A DNA stretch of 64,000 nucleotides from a virus. Below are positions 1-8,858 of the stretch, one piece after another; position 1 is the stretch's first letter, and each line of letters begins with the position of its first letter. Position numbers and translations under genes: made by a program. The stretch spans positions 1 through 64,000 of IMG/VR virus record IMGVR_UViG_3300025728_000001; one strand, 5' to 3'. The notes under the pieces are model-generated. The model searched no databases. It had not been told where the DNA came from and saw nothing but the letters and a program-made list of their open reading frames with translations.

Positions 1-155
1 CTCAGGTGCAGGCCGCCGAGGCTATCGGTATCAGTGAGCGCGCCATGCGCAACTACCTGAGCAAGACCGCGGGGAAGTACATCGCTCCCCCCTACCCGGT
101 CCAGTACGCGCTTGAGCAGTTGGCCGCCTACATTGGGAATAAGCCCGCGAAGTGA
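1..155 (+). CDS. C-terminal part of a small HTH DNA-binding protein
   Basis: The reading frame is open from base 3 and ends in TGA at 153-155; the start lies left of the window. The visible 50 residues contain AAEAIGISERAMRNYLS, a helix-turn-helix of the XRE/Cro kind in which the second helix begins near SERAMRNYL. Such short proteins act as phage transcription regulators. Nothing in the visible part shows a dimerisation or protease domain. It is followed after 18 bases by the next small gene in the same direction, so it is probably in one transcript with the genes to 1923. Confidence 0.6.
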   Translation, partial: QVQAAEAIGISERAMRNYLSKTAGKYIAPPYPVQYALEQLAAYIGNKPAK

Positions 156-173
156 GTAGAGAGGAATTTCGCT

Positions 174-440
174 ATGAGTACCTACACGCCACCGCCGATG
201 ACCAAAGAACAAATCAACAACCTGGTGCGCCATCACATCAGCGCTTTTCAAGTGGCCGATTCACGCATGGCGCTCGCGCTCAGGATGGCGCATATCCAGG
301 GAGTCTTGGAATTCGCTATCCGCGATTACCGCCTGACCATTGAGGAAGAGCTGGCGTTGGGCGTGGAAGCTGAAAACGCGATGAACGCAAGAGCTGAGCA
401 GCTGGCTCAGGAAAAAGCATCGAAAGGAACCCCGCAATGA
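174..440 (+). CDS. hypothetical phage protein, 88 aa
   Basis: Preceded by a purine-rich ribosome site (GAGGAA, about 9 bases before ATG). The product is mostly helical by composition: a middle section rich in Ala, Met and Arg followed by a Glu/Ala-rich tail with coiled-coil character. No known motif is recognised. Its stop overlaps the next start (ATGA at 437-440), so the two are translationally coupled. Confidence 0.7.
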   Translation: MSTYTPPPMTKEQINNLVRHHISAFQVADSRMALALRMAHIQGVLEFAIRDYRLTIEEELALGVEAENAMNARAEQLAQEKASKGTPQ

Positions 441-652
441 GTACCACGCCAGTCGAAAAGCCCCTCAAGCGCACGCTGTTACAGCGCCTGTTCCGTGGCG
501 GCCTGGGACGTCCGCTGATCAACCTATGGGTGGAGGAACAAACCGCCGGCTTTGGCCAGCGCCATACCGAAACCCGTCTCAAGCTTGGCCGCTATACGGT
601 GCTGCACTGGGAGAGCATCAAGACGGACATGGATCAATTCGACCGAAGCTAA
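437..652 (+). CDS. hypothetical phage protein, 71 aa
   Basis: Starts inside the stop of the preceding gene and has the ribosome site AAAGGAACCCC, a form reused upstream of 668, 1138, 36509 and 36791. The product begins with a basic stretch (KPLKRTLLQRLFRGG) and ends with hydrophobic and acidic residues. No family is recognised. Its position in a string of small coupled genes suggests a minor accessory or host-takeover role, which is inference only. Confidence 0.65.
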   Translation: MSTTPVEKPLKRTLLQRLFRGGLGRPLINLWVEEQTAGFGQRHTETRLKLGRYTVLHWESIKTDMDQFDRS

Positions 653-667
653 AAAGGAATCCCCTGC

Positions 668-1111
668 ATGGTCCTGAAAACCCGCAAACCGAAACGCGCC
701 CCGCCCGCGCCAGAGCAGCCGATTGTGTGGGAGCGCGCCGATCCGGCCGCCCTGGCCAAGTTCGACCCGGCGACAAAGACCTGCACCATGAATTGCGGCA
801 AGCACGCGCACGACCCGCGCAGCTACAAAGAATTGAAATTCATGTGCGACGACTGCGACTGCCACGCTGCTCCAGTCCCCACCGTGACTGTGAGCGTCAA
901 GGAGCTGGCCGAACTGCGCCGCAATGCGGAGCGCTATAGCTGGCTGCGCGAGCGTTCGTGGTACATCGACCAGGCGGCGCATGTGTTCGGGATGATCGAA
1001 CCGCGTAAACCCTGGAGTGATCGACCGCCCCGGCCCGACTGGGATGAGGTCGAGCAAAAGCTGGACGAGGTGATCAGCGGTCGGGATGAGCACCAATCAG
1101 AATACGAGTAA
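668..1111 (+). CDS. hypothetical phage protein with Cys cluster and RYxWLR module, 147 aa
   Basis: Two features stand out. Residues about 38-63 hold CTMNC and CDDCDC, a likely metal-binding knuckle. The C-terminal third has the pattern ERYSWLRERSW followed by W-D-E-V-E-x-K-L-D-E-V, a module common in uncharacterised phage proteins. The same module recurs in this window in the products at 51695 and 53622. Ribosome site AAAAAGGAATCCCC. Function unknown. Confidence 0.65.
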   Translation: MVLKTRKPKRAPPAPEQPIVWERADPAALAKFDPATKTCTMNCGKHAHDPRSYKELKFMCDDCDCHAAPVPTVTVSVKELAELRRNAERYSWLRERSWYIDQAAHVFGMIEPRKPWSDRPPRPDWDEVEQKLDEVISGRDEHQSEYE

Positions 1112-1137
1112 CGCCTAATCAGAAAGGAACCCCTGTC

Positions 1138-1404
1138 ATGCTGACTGAGAAAACCATCGAGCCCAAGGAAAAAGCACTGCGTAAAGGTTCATTCATGCGC
1201 TGGCTGTCAACGTTTGAGCTGGGCGAGATTCGCATTAAAGAGTACGACTCCCGAGAGGGGGCAGTCCGTGATCATCGCTCGCTCTTTAACCACTCCAGAT
1301 TCAAAGGTGCGATGAAGGACATGCGGTTTTCTGGCTCGCAGGGGCTTGCGGTCTATTCCGACTTAAACGGCGTCCATATTCTGCGCGTCGAACGCACAAG
1401 CTAA
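1138..1404 (+). CDS. hypothetical phage protein, 88 aa
   Basis: Strong ribosome site (AGAAAGGAACCCC) before ATG. The product is an alternating polar/hydrophobic mix that ends in a probable beta strand (GVHILRVERTS). No motif recognised. It is separated by 33 bases from the next gene, whose leader carries the CGCCAGAGATAA element. Confidence 0.65.
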   Translation: MLTEKTIEPKEKALRKGSFMRWLSTFELGEIRIKEYDSREGAVRDHRSLFNHSRFKGAMKDMRFSGSQGLAVYSDLNGVHILRVERTS

Positions 1405-1420
1405 ACAAACCAAACCTAAC

Positions 1421-1432
1421 CGCCAGAGATAA
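1421..1432 (+). promoter_or_regulatory. CGCCAGAGATAA leader element, copy 1
   Basis: Twelve-base element that ends 5 bases before the ATG at 1438. Two further exact copies and one near copy stand directly upstream of starts at 23960, 25142 and 29947/29990. No better ribosome site lies between it and this ATG, so it may act as the ribosome site or a leader control element. Confidence 0.45.
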
Positions 1433-1437
1433 ACGAT

Positions 1438-1923
1438 ATGACAAAGAGACTCATGGAAGCCCCCCGGCTTGAATCCACGCCTTGCGCGCACTGCACCGCC
1501 ACTGGGTTGCGCGCTGGCGTTGATTGCCCCCGTTGCCACGGCCTGGGATCGTTCCTGACCAAACGCGGCCGAGCTGCTCGCGCCTACATGCGTACCCTGC
1601 TGGAAAAGCCGGGTGTGTCGGTAGTTGTGGGCGATGTAGTGTGGTTCCCGGTCGGGAGCTTGAAGGTCGCCACCGCTGTGCTGCGCGTGGAACTGGACGT
1701 AGGCCCAACCCGTCGCATTCGACTGCATGGCAAGCGCCGCAAGACTGACGAAGACATTGCCTTTACCGTCGCCACCGGCGGCCTGGTGGATCTGGCGTAT
1801 ACCCCGCAAGAGCTGGAAGAGGTCCGGGCCAAGGTCGAGGCGTACCAAGCGACCCTGGCCAAAACCGGCGAGGTATCAAAGCGCCCACGCTCCCTTAGTC
1901 GAGTCCTCAAGCGCGCCGCGTAA
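1438..1923 (+). CDS. small protein with DnaJ-type zinc finger, 161 aa
   Basis: The N-terminus has CAHC (residues 16-19) and CPRCHG (30-35), a CxxC-x10-CxxCxG arrangement like half of the cysteine-rich domain of DnaJ. The rest is beta-rich up to about residue 115, then a helical, basic C-terminal tail. Phage proteins of this type are often annotated as DnaJ-like zinc finger proteins with unknown role; a part in gene regulation or assembly is possible. The gene ends before a long inverted repeat at 1932-1965. Confidence 0.6.
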   Translation: MTKRLMEAPRLESTPCAHCTATGLRAGVDCPRCHGLGSFLTKRGRAARAYMRTLLEKPGVSVVVGDVVWFPVGSLKVATAVLRVELDVGPTRRIRLHGKRRKTDEDIAFTVATGGLVDLAYTPQELEEVRAKVEAYQATLAKTGEVSKRPRSLSRVLKRAA

Positions 1924-1931
1924 ATGACGCA

Positions 1932-1965
1932 AAGGCACCAAAGCGGTAAAGCGTTTTGGTGCCTT
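1932..1965 (+). terminator. 11-bp inverted repeat, possible terminator or operator
   Basis: AAGGCACCAAA (1932-1942) pairs perfectly with TTTGGTGCCTT (1955-1965) across a 12-base loop. It lies just after the stop at 1923. No U-run follows beyond the stem's own TT, so this is either a weak terminator or a binding site. Confidence 0.45.
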
Positions 1966-2014
1966 AAAGTTAGCCCCGCGGCCATCGGGGCCGACCGAAC
2001 ATAAGGCGTAGGGC

Positions 2015-2770
2015 ATGAGCGAAGTATTAGCGGTGCGTGAGAGTGATCAAGTAATGCGCGAGCTGGCGCAGACGAAAGCATCCGTTATCGAAGCTCAACG
2101 GGTGCTTATTGTTGGCGCTGGCGCTCTCCCCAAGCTGCTGGGGGAGTTGAACGACAGCCTGGCCGAGTTGGGCTATGTGTGCGTGCCGATTGAGCCCGCG
2201 CAAGGCCTGTACAAGACGTTTGCGGATCTGCTGGCGTGTCCGTCGCTGGCGCCGCTGCTGGAAACCACTGAGTTGGTGCAGGTGGTAGCTGATGATCGGC
2301 CCCATACGCACGGTGTCGCCATTGAGCCCGATCCGCAGCAATCAGCCTATGCGCCGTATGTTCCCGAAGGCGCCAGGCAGGCCGACGCGGCGCTTGATGA
2401 ATCGAGTATTGTCGAGCGCCAGATTCTCGCCCTGGAGCAATCACTTGCCCTTTCGGGCGCTGCACCTGAGCCCGTTGCCGACGATCCGTTGCCCGTTGTG
2501 GCTGACGTGTCGAAGCTCGACATGGGCAAGCCAATCAACTGGAAGTTGGGCGATGTCTTTATCTCCAACCCCCGCGTCACTCTCCCGCACAAGGTCCGTA
2601 AGTGGATTCTCGACTCGCTGGACGTTACCAATCTGGAAAATCTGCGTGGGGTGGACGTTCAACTCAGAAGTCCGAACACGACCACCACTGAACTGATGAC
2701 GCTCAAGCAATTTATGGCTGAGTATTTGTTCCTGAGACGCCCGGTAGCAGAGCAAAGCGCCGCCGAGTAA
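2015..2770 (+). CDS. hypothetical phage protein, 251 aa
   Basis: The first 90 residues are helical with a hydrophobic core (VLIVGAGALPKLLGELNDSL). A low-complexity Ala/Pro/Glu linker spans about 95-165, and a compact C-terminal domain starts near residue 170 (MGKPINWKLGDVFISNP). No family recognised. It sits immediately before the giant polyvalent gene and could be co-packaged or a head-associated protein; that is inference from position. Confidence 0.55.
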   Translation: MSEVLAVRESDQVMRELAQTKASVIEAQRVLIVGAGALPKLLGELNDSLAELGYVCVPIEPAQGLYKTFADLLACPSLAPLLETTELVQVVADDRPHTHGVAIEPDPQQSAYAPYVPEGARQADAALDESSIVERQILALEQSLALSGAAPEPVADDPLPVVADVSKLDMGKPINWKLGDVFISNPRVTLPHKVRKWILDSLDVTNLENLRGVDVQLRSPNTTTTELMTLKQFMAEYLFLRRPVAEQSAAE

Positions 2771-2826
2771 CCCCGTTTCGACGCCTCAAAATATGGGCTT
2801 GCATACCACTATGTAGGCCCTTATCC

Positions 2827-5800
2827 ATGCCCCCCAATGCCATAGAGCAAGCCCGGAGCGCCGCAAAGCTGTTACAGCTACGCGCGCCGCTACTGTCGGG
2901 CAGTCTTACCCCCATCGAACAAATGCGCGCCACGGCCGAATCTATCGAGCTGCATGCCGCTCTGTTGGACGCCCTCCCGGAATCAGCGCCAAACCCCCTT
3001 AACGCCTTGGAGTTAATGCGCTTTAGCGCTGAGCTTCTGACGGTGCGCGCCAACCTGGAAGCCGGCAAGCTCAGCCCGATTGAACAGGTTCGCGCCAGTG
3101 CCCGAGGTTTGGAGCTGCGCGGGCTGCTGGGCTCCGCTCGACGCCCGCAACGGCGCCGGCAAACTGAGCCCGCCAATACCGTGCGGCTTCTGGTTACGGA
3201 CACCATCGCGCAGAAAAACGGCGGTCTGCTCGTTACCGGCAACTCGCTGGCGCTGTCGGCCTATGCCACGGCCTACATGGATCAGGCCAGGTTCACCATG
3301 ACGGCGGCCGGCCTGCTCTTCACCAAGGCTCAGGCCCGAGCAGCCAAGGCGCTACCGACCACGCAAGAAATCTTGCCGTCTGGCGCTGTGCTCTACACCT
3401 ACGCCGATCCCGAAGGCGTGGCGGTGGCGTACAAGGGTGATATCTCCGGGATTGCCCGCGACCTGGCCGACCTGAAAAGCCTGATGGCGCAGGAATGGGG
3501 ACCGGTGAAATTCCGCACCGTGTTTGGTGAGGATGCAGCGCCGGCGGACGTTGAGGCGTACCAGGAAGAACAGGCCGCCATTGCCCAACGCAAACAGGGC
3601 TCGCTCGATGAGGCGGCGCAGGCTATTGCTGATCAGCAGCTGGCGCAGGAACAGGAACAGCTCCGGATCCAAGCAGAAGCCGACGAAACCGCGCGCATCG
3701 TGGCGCAGAACCAAGCGGACGCCCAGGCTGAATTTGAGCGCACCATCGGCGCCGGCACCTCTGAAAACCCACTCTACCAGGCCTATCTCGACACCCTGGA
3801 AGAGCTGCCTACCAAGATCAGCAACGCCGAATTCATCGGGTGGGCGGGTATTCGTGCCGGCGAATTTGAACGACTGAGCAAAGGCCGCGTATCGAACGAC
3901 AGGGCTGGGCACCTGGCCTATGTGCGCCAGTGGGCGGATGAGCACCTTTCGGCGCGAGTGAAGACTGCAAAGGCGCTGGCTGACAACCCGGAATCTCTCC
4001 CTGATCCAGCCGCGCAAGGCCCGCTGGTCATCACCGCCGAGACACCTGACGCCACCATTGAAGGCGCCAGCGACGAGCAGCTACAGGCGAAGCTGTTGGC
4101 CGTGGCCAAGGACTTCTATCGCGGCCTGAGTCATGCCACCAAGGACATCGCGCGGCGCCTGGAGAAAGGCACCTACGACCGCGCCGACGCCATCAAGGCC
4201 CTCAAGCAGAACCGTGACTACCTGATTGAGCGGGTGCGAGCGAGCGCCGAGTGGGACACCGACATGATGGCGCGCATGGGCCGTCAGTACGGTGAGAAGT
4301 CCGTGGCCGAGCTGGAATCGATCCATGAGGCCATGGGTGGCGAGATTCGCAGCACGCAAAGCGACCGGGAAATGAATGGCAACGGTGGGCGCCGCACTGG
4401 CGCGGCTGTGGCCAACGAAGCCGCGCGCGGAATGGGCCAGCACCGTCTGGAACTGGGGATCTACATCAAGGCCCGCAAAGCCGCCGAGCCGGTACCGGCG
4501 CCAGTGGTCGACGAACCCGTAATAGACCAGCCCGCGGCAACGCCTGCGCAGGCTGTGCAGCACGAAATCATTGAGTACACCACCAAGAAGGACAAGGTTC
4601 TGCGCGGGATCATCCGCACGGACCTGAGCCTGGCCGAAGCCAAGGCCATCGACCCGTACACCTGGCGCATGAACGGCGGTTACTTCATTCGCGAGAAGCA
4701 CCTGGAAGGCGAAACCGCACATATCCAGGCTGCGCCGGCGCCGGTGGTGCTGTCGCCTGAGCAGCAAGTGGAGAAAGCCGCCACTGACGAACGCCTGGCC
4801 GAAGAGCGCCGCCAGAAAGCACTGGGTAGCCAAGTCGAGAAACTGCGCAGCGTGGCGAACAAGGCCATTGAGGGCGGTGAGGCTGGCATGGGCCAGGATC
4901 GCAACACCAACACCGCCAGGCGCGCCGGTATGGCCGCCAGCGCCATCGCCAAAGCATCCGCCAACAAGGCCGACGGCCAGACGCTCAACAACATCGCAGA
5001 CGCTATCGAAGTCGGCGCCGGTGGCCTGCTGACCAAACTCAGCAGCCGCGCCCAACTGGAAGAGCTGCAAAGAGCCTTGCGCATGGCGCAGTACGAGACG
5101 GATCGGCGCCTGAGCTATAGCGAGCAGTTGAAGCGCAAAGGCCGGCCATTCGATGACGAAGACTTGAAAAACGTCGTCATGCCGAGCCAGGTAACGTGGG
5201 CGAGCCGCTTCAATGACGCCGCCAAGATCATTGCCAAGAAAAGCCCAACCGGCAATGCCCGCCTGATTGCCGCCCTGTACAAGATGGGCGCCCGCTCCGA
5301 ACGCTTCACCATGAACCCCGAGGACGCGGCGATTACCCGCAAGGCCTACGACGTGCTCAAGGGTTTGAAAGAGGGGTACACGCTGCAAGACCCGATGGAA
5401 AGCCTCGCCCGCCAGGAGCGTTTGGCCCGGATGGGGATCACCGACGCCTCAACCTTGCGCGAAGCCACGCGCGAGCTGTTGCCGATGATGGTTGCAAAGA
5501 CCGAAGAGAGCGCCGTCAAAAAAGCTGAGCGGGCCATTATTGGCCAGAAGGTCGGTATCGACTTTTTCCCAACGCCTGCAAACGTGGCGCAGCGCATGGC
5601 CCGGCTGGCGGGTATCAGCAAGGGTATGCGGGTATTGGAGCCAAGCGCCGGCAACGGCAACCTGGCGGACGCTGCCAAGGCGGACGGCGGGGAGGTGGAC
5701 GTGATCGAGATATCCAGCCAGCTGCGCGACATCCTCACGGCCAAGGGCTACAACGTCGTTGATCACAACTTTGACGGCTTCACGCCCGAGCAGCCGTATC

Positions 5801-6069
5801 AGGCGATCCTGATGAACCCACCGTTTAGCCAGCGCCAGGACGCGGCACACATCATGCGCGCCTTTGGAATGCTCGCCAGTGGTGGCCGCCTGGTAGCGAT
5901 TGCTGGGGAGGGTGTGTTCTTCGGCCAGGATCAGAAGGCTGTCGCTTTCCGCACTTGGTTGGACACTCACAACGCCACGGTTGAAAAGCTGGACGGCGGC
6001 ACGTTCAAGGACAAAGAGCTGTTGGCGCAAACCGGCGCAAATGCCCGTCTGATCGTCCTCAAAAAGTAG
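2827..6069 (+). CDS. polyvalent protein with C-terminal adenine-type DNA methyltransferase (DarB-like)
   Basis: 1080 residues. About the first 112 hold four imperfect repeats built around PIEQMRA/LELRA. A long Gln/Glu/Ala coiled coil follows near 245-310. Near 570-640 lies a domain beginning EIIEYTTKKDKVLRGI, of a kind found in large phage and plasmid polyvalent proteins. The last 175 residues are a class I methyltransferase: motif I VLEPSAGNGN (about 936-945) and motif IV NPPF (997-1000), the catalytic signature of N6-adenine enzymes. Head-carried proteins of this build (P1 DarB is the model) protect incoming DNA from restriction. The gene ends at a strong terminator just before the major capsid gene, which supports a virion role. 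Specificity cannot be read from sequence. Confidence 0.75.
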   Translation: MPPNAIEQARSAAKLLQLRAPLLSGSLTPIEQMRATAESIELHAALLDALPESAPNPLNALELMRFSAELLTVRANLEAGKLSPIEQVRASARGLELRGLLGSARRPQRRRQTEPANTVRLLVTDTIAQKNGGLLVTGNSLALSAYATAYMDQARFTMTAAGLLFTKAQARAAKALPTTQEILPSGAVLYTYADPEGVAVAYKGDISGIARDLADLKSLMAQEWGPVKFRTVFGEDAAPADVEAYQEEQAAIAQRKQGSLDEAAQAIADQQLAQEQEQLRIQAEADETARIVAQNQADAQAEFERTIGAGTSENPLYQAYLDTLEELPTKISNAEFIGWAGIRAGEFERLSKGRVSNDRAGHLAYVRQWADEHLSARVKTAKALADNPESLPDPAAQGPLVITAETPDATIEGASDEQLQAKLLAVAKDFYRGLSHATKDIARRLEKGTYDRADAIKALKQNRDYLIERVRASAEWDTDMMARMGRQYGEKSVAELESIHEAMGGEIRSTQSDREMNGNGGRRTGAAVANEAARGMGQHRLELGIYIKARKAAEPVPAPVVDEPVIDQPAATPAQAVQHEIIEYTTKKDKVLRGIIRTDLSLAEAKAIDPYTWRMNGGYFIREKHLEGETAHIQAAPAPVVLSPEQQVEKAATDERLAEERRQKALGSQVEKLRSVANKAIEGGEAGMGQDRNTNTARRAGMAASAIAKASANKADGQTLNNIADAIEVGAGGLLTKLSSRAQLEELQRALRMAQYETDRRLSYSEQLKRKGRPFDDEDLKNVVMPSQVTWASRFNDAAKIIAKKSPTGNARLIAALYKMGARSERFTMNPEDAAITRKAYDVLKGLKEGYTLQDPMESLARQERLARMGITDASTLREATRELLPMMVAKTEESAVKKAERAIIGQKVGIDFFPTPANVAQRMARLAGISKGMRVLEPSAGNGNLADAAKADGGEVDVIEISSQLRDILTAKGYNVVDHNFDGFTPEQPYQAILMNPPFSQRQDAAHIMRAFGMLASGGRLVAIAGEGVFFGQDQKAVAFRTWLDTHNATVEKLDGGTFKDKELLAQTGANARLIVLKK

Positions 6070-6093
6070 GCCCGCGCAACGCGAAAACCATGC

Positions 6094-6121
6094 AAACCCC
6101 CGCCAAAAACGGGGGTTTTTC
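6094..6121 (+). terminator. intrinsic terminator after the methyltransferase gene
   Basis: AAACCCCCG (6094-6102) pairs with CGGGGGTTT (6110-6118) across a 7-base loop, and the stem's 3' T's run on to a five-T tract. It isolates the capsid gene as the start of a new transcription unit. Confidence 0.9.
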
Positions 6122-6185
6122 GCACTTAACATCATTTCTGAAACGAATCGGGCGCAGCCCACCATTATCAGAAATGAGGTTACAC

Positions 6186-7871
6186 ATGCCTACGAATACT
6201 TACGCGCCCGACTCCGGTTTGGGTGAGGTTGCCGCCAAGGTTGGTACGCTGGTCGGTGCTGCGCGCGGCAACGGCAACATGCTCGACAGCATGAGCGCTT
6301 CGGCTCAGGACGTTGTGAAATTGGCCGTCGCCGATGCCAAAAACCTGCTGCCGGCCCGTATGGCTCGCCTGCTGGACAAGATCGACGGTGAAGGCAACCA
6401 GGCGTTGGCCGTTACCTCCATGCTGGACGGTATCGCCAGCTTCCAGCGCAAGCACGGCTTTACCCCGTCCGCCGACATGATCGATGCGGTACTGTCCCAG
6501 GCGGAAAACCTGGCAGACGGCAAGGCCACCAACGTGCTGCCGAACGGCACCACCTTGGACAGCATCAGCACCAACAACCAATCGGCCACCCTGTCGCACC
6601 AGCCAAACCGCATTGCGGTAGCCATCACCGGTGGTTTGAGCGAGGCGATTCCGTTCGGCGCCTACCTGCCGTCCGACCTCAGCTCTAACGAGTCGAAGCT
6701 GGCCATCATCACCAGCGTCGCCGGTTCGACCTTTGGCGGGTACACCGAGGGTGACATCCTTGACGGCACCAATGGTGGCCGCGAATACACCCGCTCCGAG
6801 CGTATCGTGACCGTTACCCTCGACGCCGAGCGTGATGCCGGTACCTTTGCCTTCAAAACCGGTTCTGCTGGCGGCGGCGCAACGGTGCCCCTGATCCGCA
6901 ATCGCACCGCTATCGTGGTGAACGGCTTCCCGGTGGCTTTCGAGCAGCCAAACAACTCCGGTACCGCCAACTCGCTGATTTCCGGCCAGGTCAAGATCGG
7001 CTCCACCAACCACGTCGTGACCGGTAGCGTCAATGTCACCACCGGCGCCGGTACCCTGGTGTTCGCTCCGGCACTGCCGGTCGCTACCGAAGTTGAAGCG
7101 CAAGGCTTCATTGACTTCGAAAAAAGCCCTGAGCTGGCCCCGTACATCGGCACCGTGGCTCAGAGCTTCTCGCTGTTCTGCGCCCCGACTCGCCTGATCA
7201 TGCAGGCCACCCCGGATTCCCGTAGCTCGACGCAATCGGAATTGGGCGCTGACCGTCTGACCATCGCTGTACAGGCTGCACGTACCCAGCTGGCGAACGA
7301 GCGTTACATCGCCGCCCTGAACAAGGTCCGCAAGCTGGCGAAGAACACCGCTCGCGAATACGACTTCAACGCGGCCGAGCAGCTGTTGCAGAAAACCCGT
7401 GCCCAAGGCTGGCGCGACTTCGGTTCCTTCGTGGCCGCGGTTGACCAGGACGTGGCCAACCAAACCATGGAATTCGGCCTGTCGTTCATGTACGTCGGCG
7501 CCAAGGGCATGTCGCAGTTCCTGTCGATGGGTACGGATGACTTCGTGCCGTCCGGTGTCGACGCCAAGGCCGGTATCTGGCGTGTCGGTCGCTACAAGAA
7601 CAAGTACGACGTCATTTACACCCCGTATGTCGTTCAGGAAACCGATTTCGATATCGAAATCCTCTGCATCGGTCGCTCCCCGCAAGTGGCGCGTAACCCG
7701 ATTGTGTTCTCGGATGCGGTGTCGCCAACCCTGATCCCGCTGGCAGTGAATGCGGACCTCAAAACCGGCGCGGCGCTGTTCTCCCGCCAGTTGACCGAGG
7801 TCAACCCGCACCAGCAATCGGCACTGGGCTGCGCGCTGATCACCATCAAGAACGTGTTTGCACTGAGCTAA
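6186..7871 (+). CDS. major capsid protein
   Basis: 561 residues from the ATG at 6186, which has the ribosome site TGAGGT; in-frame codons further upstream lie in the terminator and are not used. The product has the size and composition of a large myovirus capsid protein: helical N-terminal section (about 1-115), beta-rich middle with many Gly/Thr (140-350), helical spine region (365-430) and a beta C-terminus. An MLDS motif at 32-35 and TLDS at 123-126 match motifs repeated in the prohead protease/scaffold product (59442), suggesting a processing or scaffold contact site. Its place before the sheath and tube genes fits. A shell protein other than the main one is the alternative. Confidence 0.75.
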   Translation: MPTNTYAPDSGLGEVAAKVGTLVGAARGNGNMLDSMSASAQDVVKLAVADAKNLLPARMARLLDKIDGEGNQALAVTSMLDGIASFQRKHGFTPSADMIDAVLSQAENLADGKATNVLPNGTTLDSISTNNQSATLSHQPNRIAVAITGGLSEAIPFGAYLPSDLSSNESKLAIITSVAGSTFGGYTEGDILDGTNGGREYTRSERIVTVTLDAERDAGTFAFKTGSAGGGATVPLIRNRTAIVVNGFPVAFEQPNNSGTANSLISGQVKIGSTNHVVTGSVNVTTGAGTLVFAPALPVATEVEAQGFIDFEKSPELAPYIGTVAQSFSLFCAPTRLIMQATPDSRSSTQSELGADRLTIAVQAARTQLANERYIAALNKVRKLAKNTAREYDFNAAEQLLQKTRAQGWRDFGSFVAAVDQDVANQTMEFGLSFMYVGAKGMSQFLSMGTDDFVPSGVDAKAGIWRVGRYKNKYDVIYTPYVVQETDFDIEILCIGRSPQVARNPIVFSDAVSPTLIPLAVNADLKTGAALFSRQLTEVNPHQQSALGCALITIKNVFALS

Positions 7872-7882
7872 AGGGGGCTGTC

Positions 7883-8485
7883 ATGGCTGCGAAGAATGGC
7901 GTTAAAGCAGAGGTGAAAACCGCTGCTGCTAAACCCGCAGCGGCCCCAAAGACCCCGGAAGTCGTGGAGAAATCCACGGCCCTTCCGGGCGTTGGTGCGC
8001 CTGCTGATAACACGGCTCCACCAGGTAGCGAAAGCGAGGCGGACAAAGCCGCTCGCCTTGCCGAAGAGAAACGCTTGAGTGATGAGCTCCAGGCACTGAA
8101 AGACGCGGCCGAGGCGGCGCGCTTGCTGGCTGAGGAAATGGGGCTGCTGGAAGACGCGGCCCGCGCTGAGGATCTGGAGCGAACCGAGCGCCTGAAAACC
8201 ACGCAAACCCCCGCCGAAGATGGCGCCGGCAGTGCCGTAACTTTGATCGGGTGGGCGCTTCCTGAAATTAGCGAGTTCCCGGCAACGATCACCCTCGAAA
8301 ACCACACCCGCAACCGCACTCCGGTAGCCGGCGCCCAAGTTGTTTTGGAGCCCTACGCACAGGTTGAAGTAACGGTGACAGGGGATCAGTTCGCCAAGCT
8401 CGCCAAGGCGCTGACCAGCAGTGCACGGGCGCACAAGTGGGACAACCTCAAAGGCTTGCAGGTGAAATATGACCGTAAAAATTGA
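7883..8485 (+). CDS. putative head protein with helical stalk and beta domain, 200 aa
   Basis: Residues 1-55 are Ala/Pro/Lys-rich, 55-105 form a Glu/Ala/Leu coiled coil, and 118-195 are a beta-rich domain (ITLENHTRNRTPVAGAQVVL). The last domain resembles the N-terminal half of the next gene's product (Asn/Thr/Pro-rich strand pattern, then a QVEVTV/QVKVKS strand, then a helix with FAKLAKAL/LTDLAELA). Placed 11 bases after the capsid gene, it may be a decoration or head-vertex protein. The function is inferred from position. Confidence 0.5.
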   Translation: MAAKNGVKAEVKTAAAKPAAAPKTPEVVEKSTALPGVGAPADNTAPPGSESEADKAARLAEEKRLSDELQALKDAAEAARLLAEEMGLLEDAARAEDLERTERLKTTQTPAEDGAGSAVTLIGWALPEISEFPATITLENHTRNRTPVAGAQVVLEPYAQVEVTVTGDQFAKLAKALTSSARAHKWDNLKGLQVKYDRKN

Positions 8486-8858
8486 TCGAAACGCTGGCAG
8501 TGCCCCGCGCCCTCTTGCTGAGGCGTTGGTGGCTGGCCAGTCGTTCCCGTTCCTGGCGTCTTTGACGCACAGCAACAAAAAAGCATTGGTGGTCCCGTCC
8601 TCGGGCATCAATACCCCGATTGCACCAGGTGAGCCGGTCCAGGTGAAGGTTAAGAGCCTCGACCAAGCCTGGCTGCTGGTTACGGACCTGGCTGAGCTGG
8701 CGCACCGCGCTGGCAATGACGCCGAAGACTTTGCCGTATTGACCGCGCCGAAAGTGGTTGAAGTGCCGACAGTGCTGGAAGAAGCGTCAGCGCCGGTCGA
8801 GTCGCCAGCCCCAGCCGACGCTAAGGGCAGCAAGACCAAAGCCCAGGAGGCTAAGTAA
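8469..8858 (+). CDS. putative head protein, beta domain, 129 aa
   Basis: Overlaps the end of the preceding gene by 17 bases. Residues 20-85 are the beta domain that resembles the C-terminal domain of the 7883 product, and the tail (95-129) is Ala/Pro/Glu-rich and disordered. The pair looks like a tandem duplication. Role in the capsid or neck is inference. The stop is followed directly by the sheath start at 8859. Confidence 0.5.
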   Translation: MTVKIDRNAGSAPRPLAEALVAGQSFPFLASLTHSNKKALVVPSSGINTPIAPGEPVQVKVKSLDQAWLLVTDLAELAHRAGNDAEDFAVLTAPKVVEVPTVLEEASAPVESPAPADAKGSKTKAQEAK

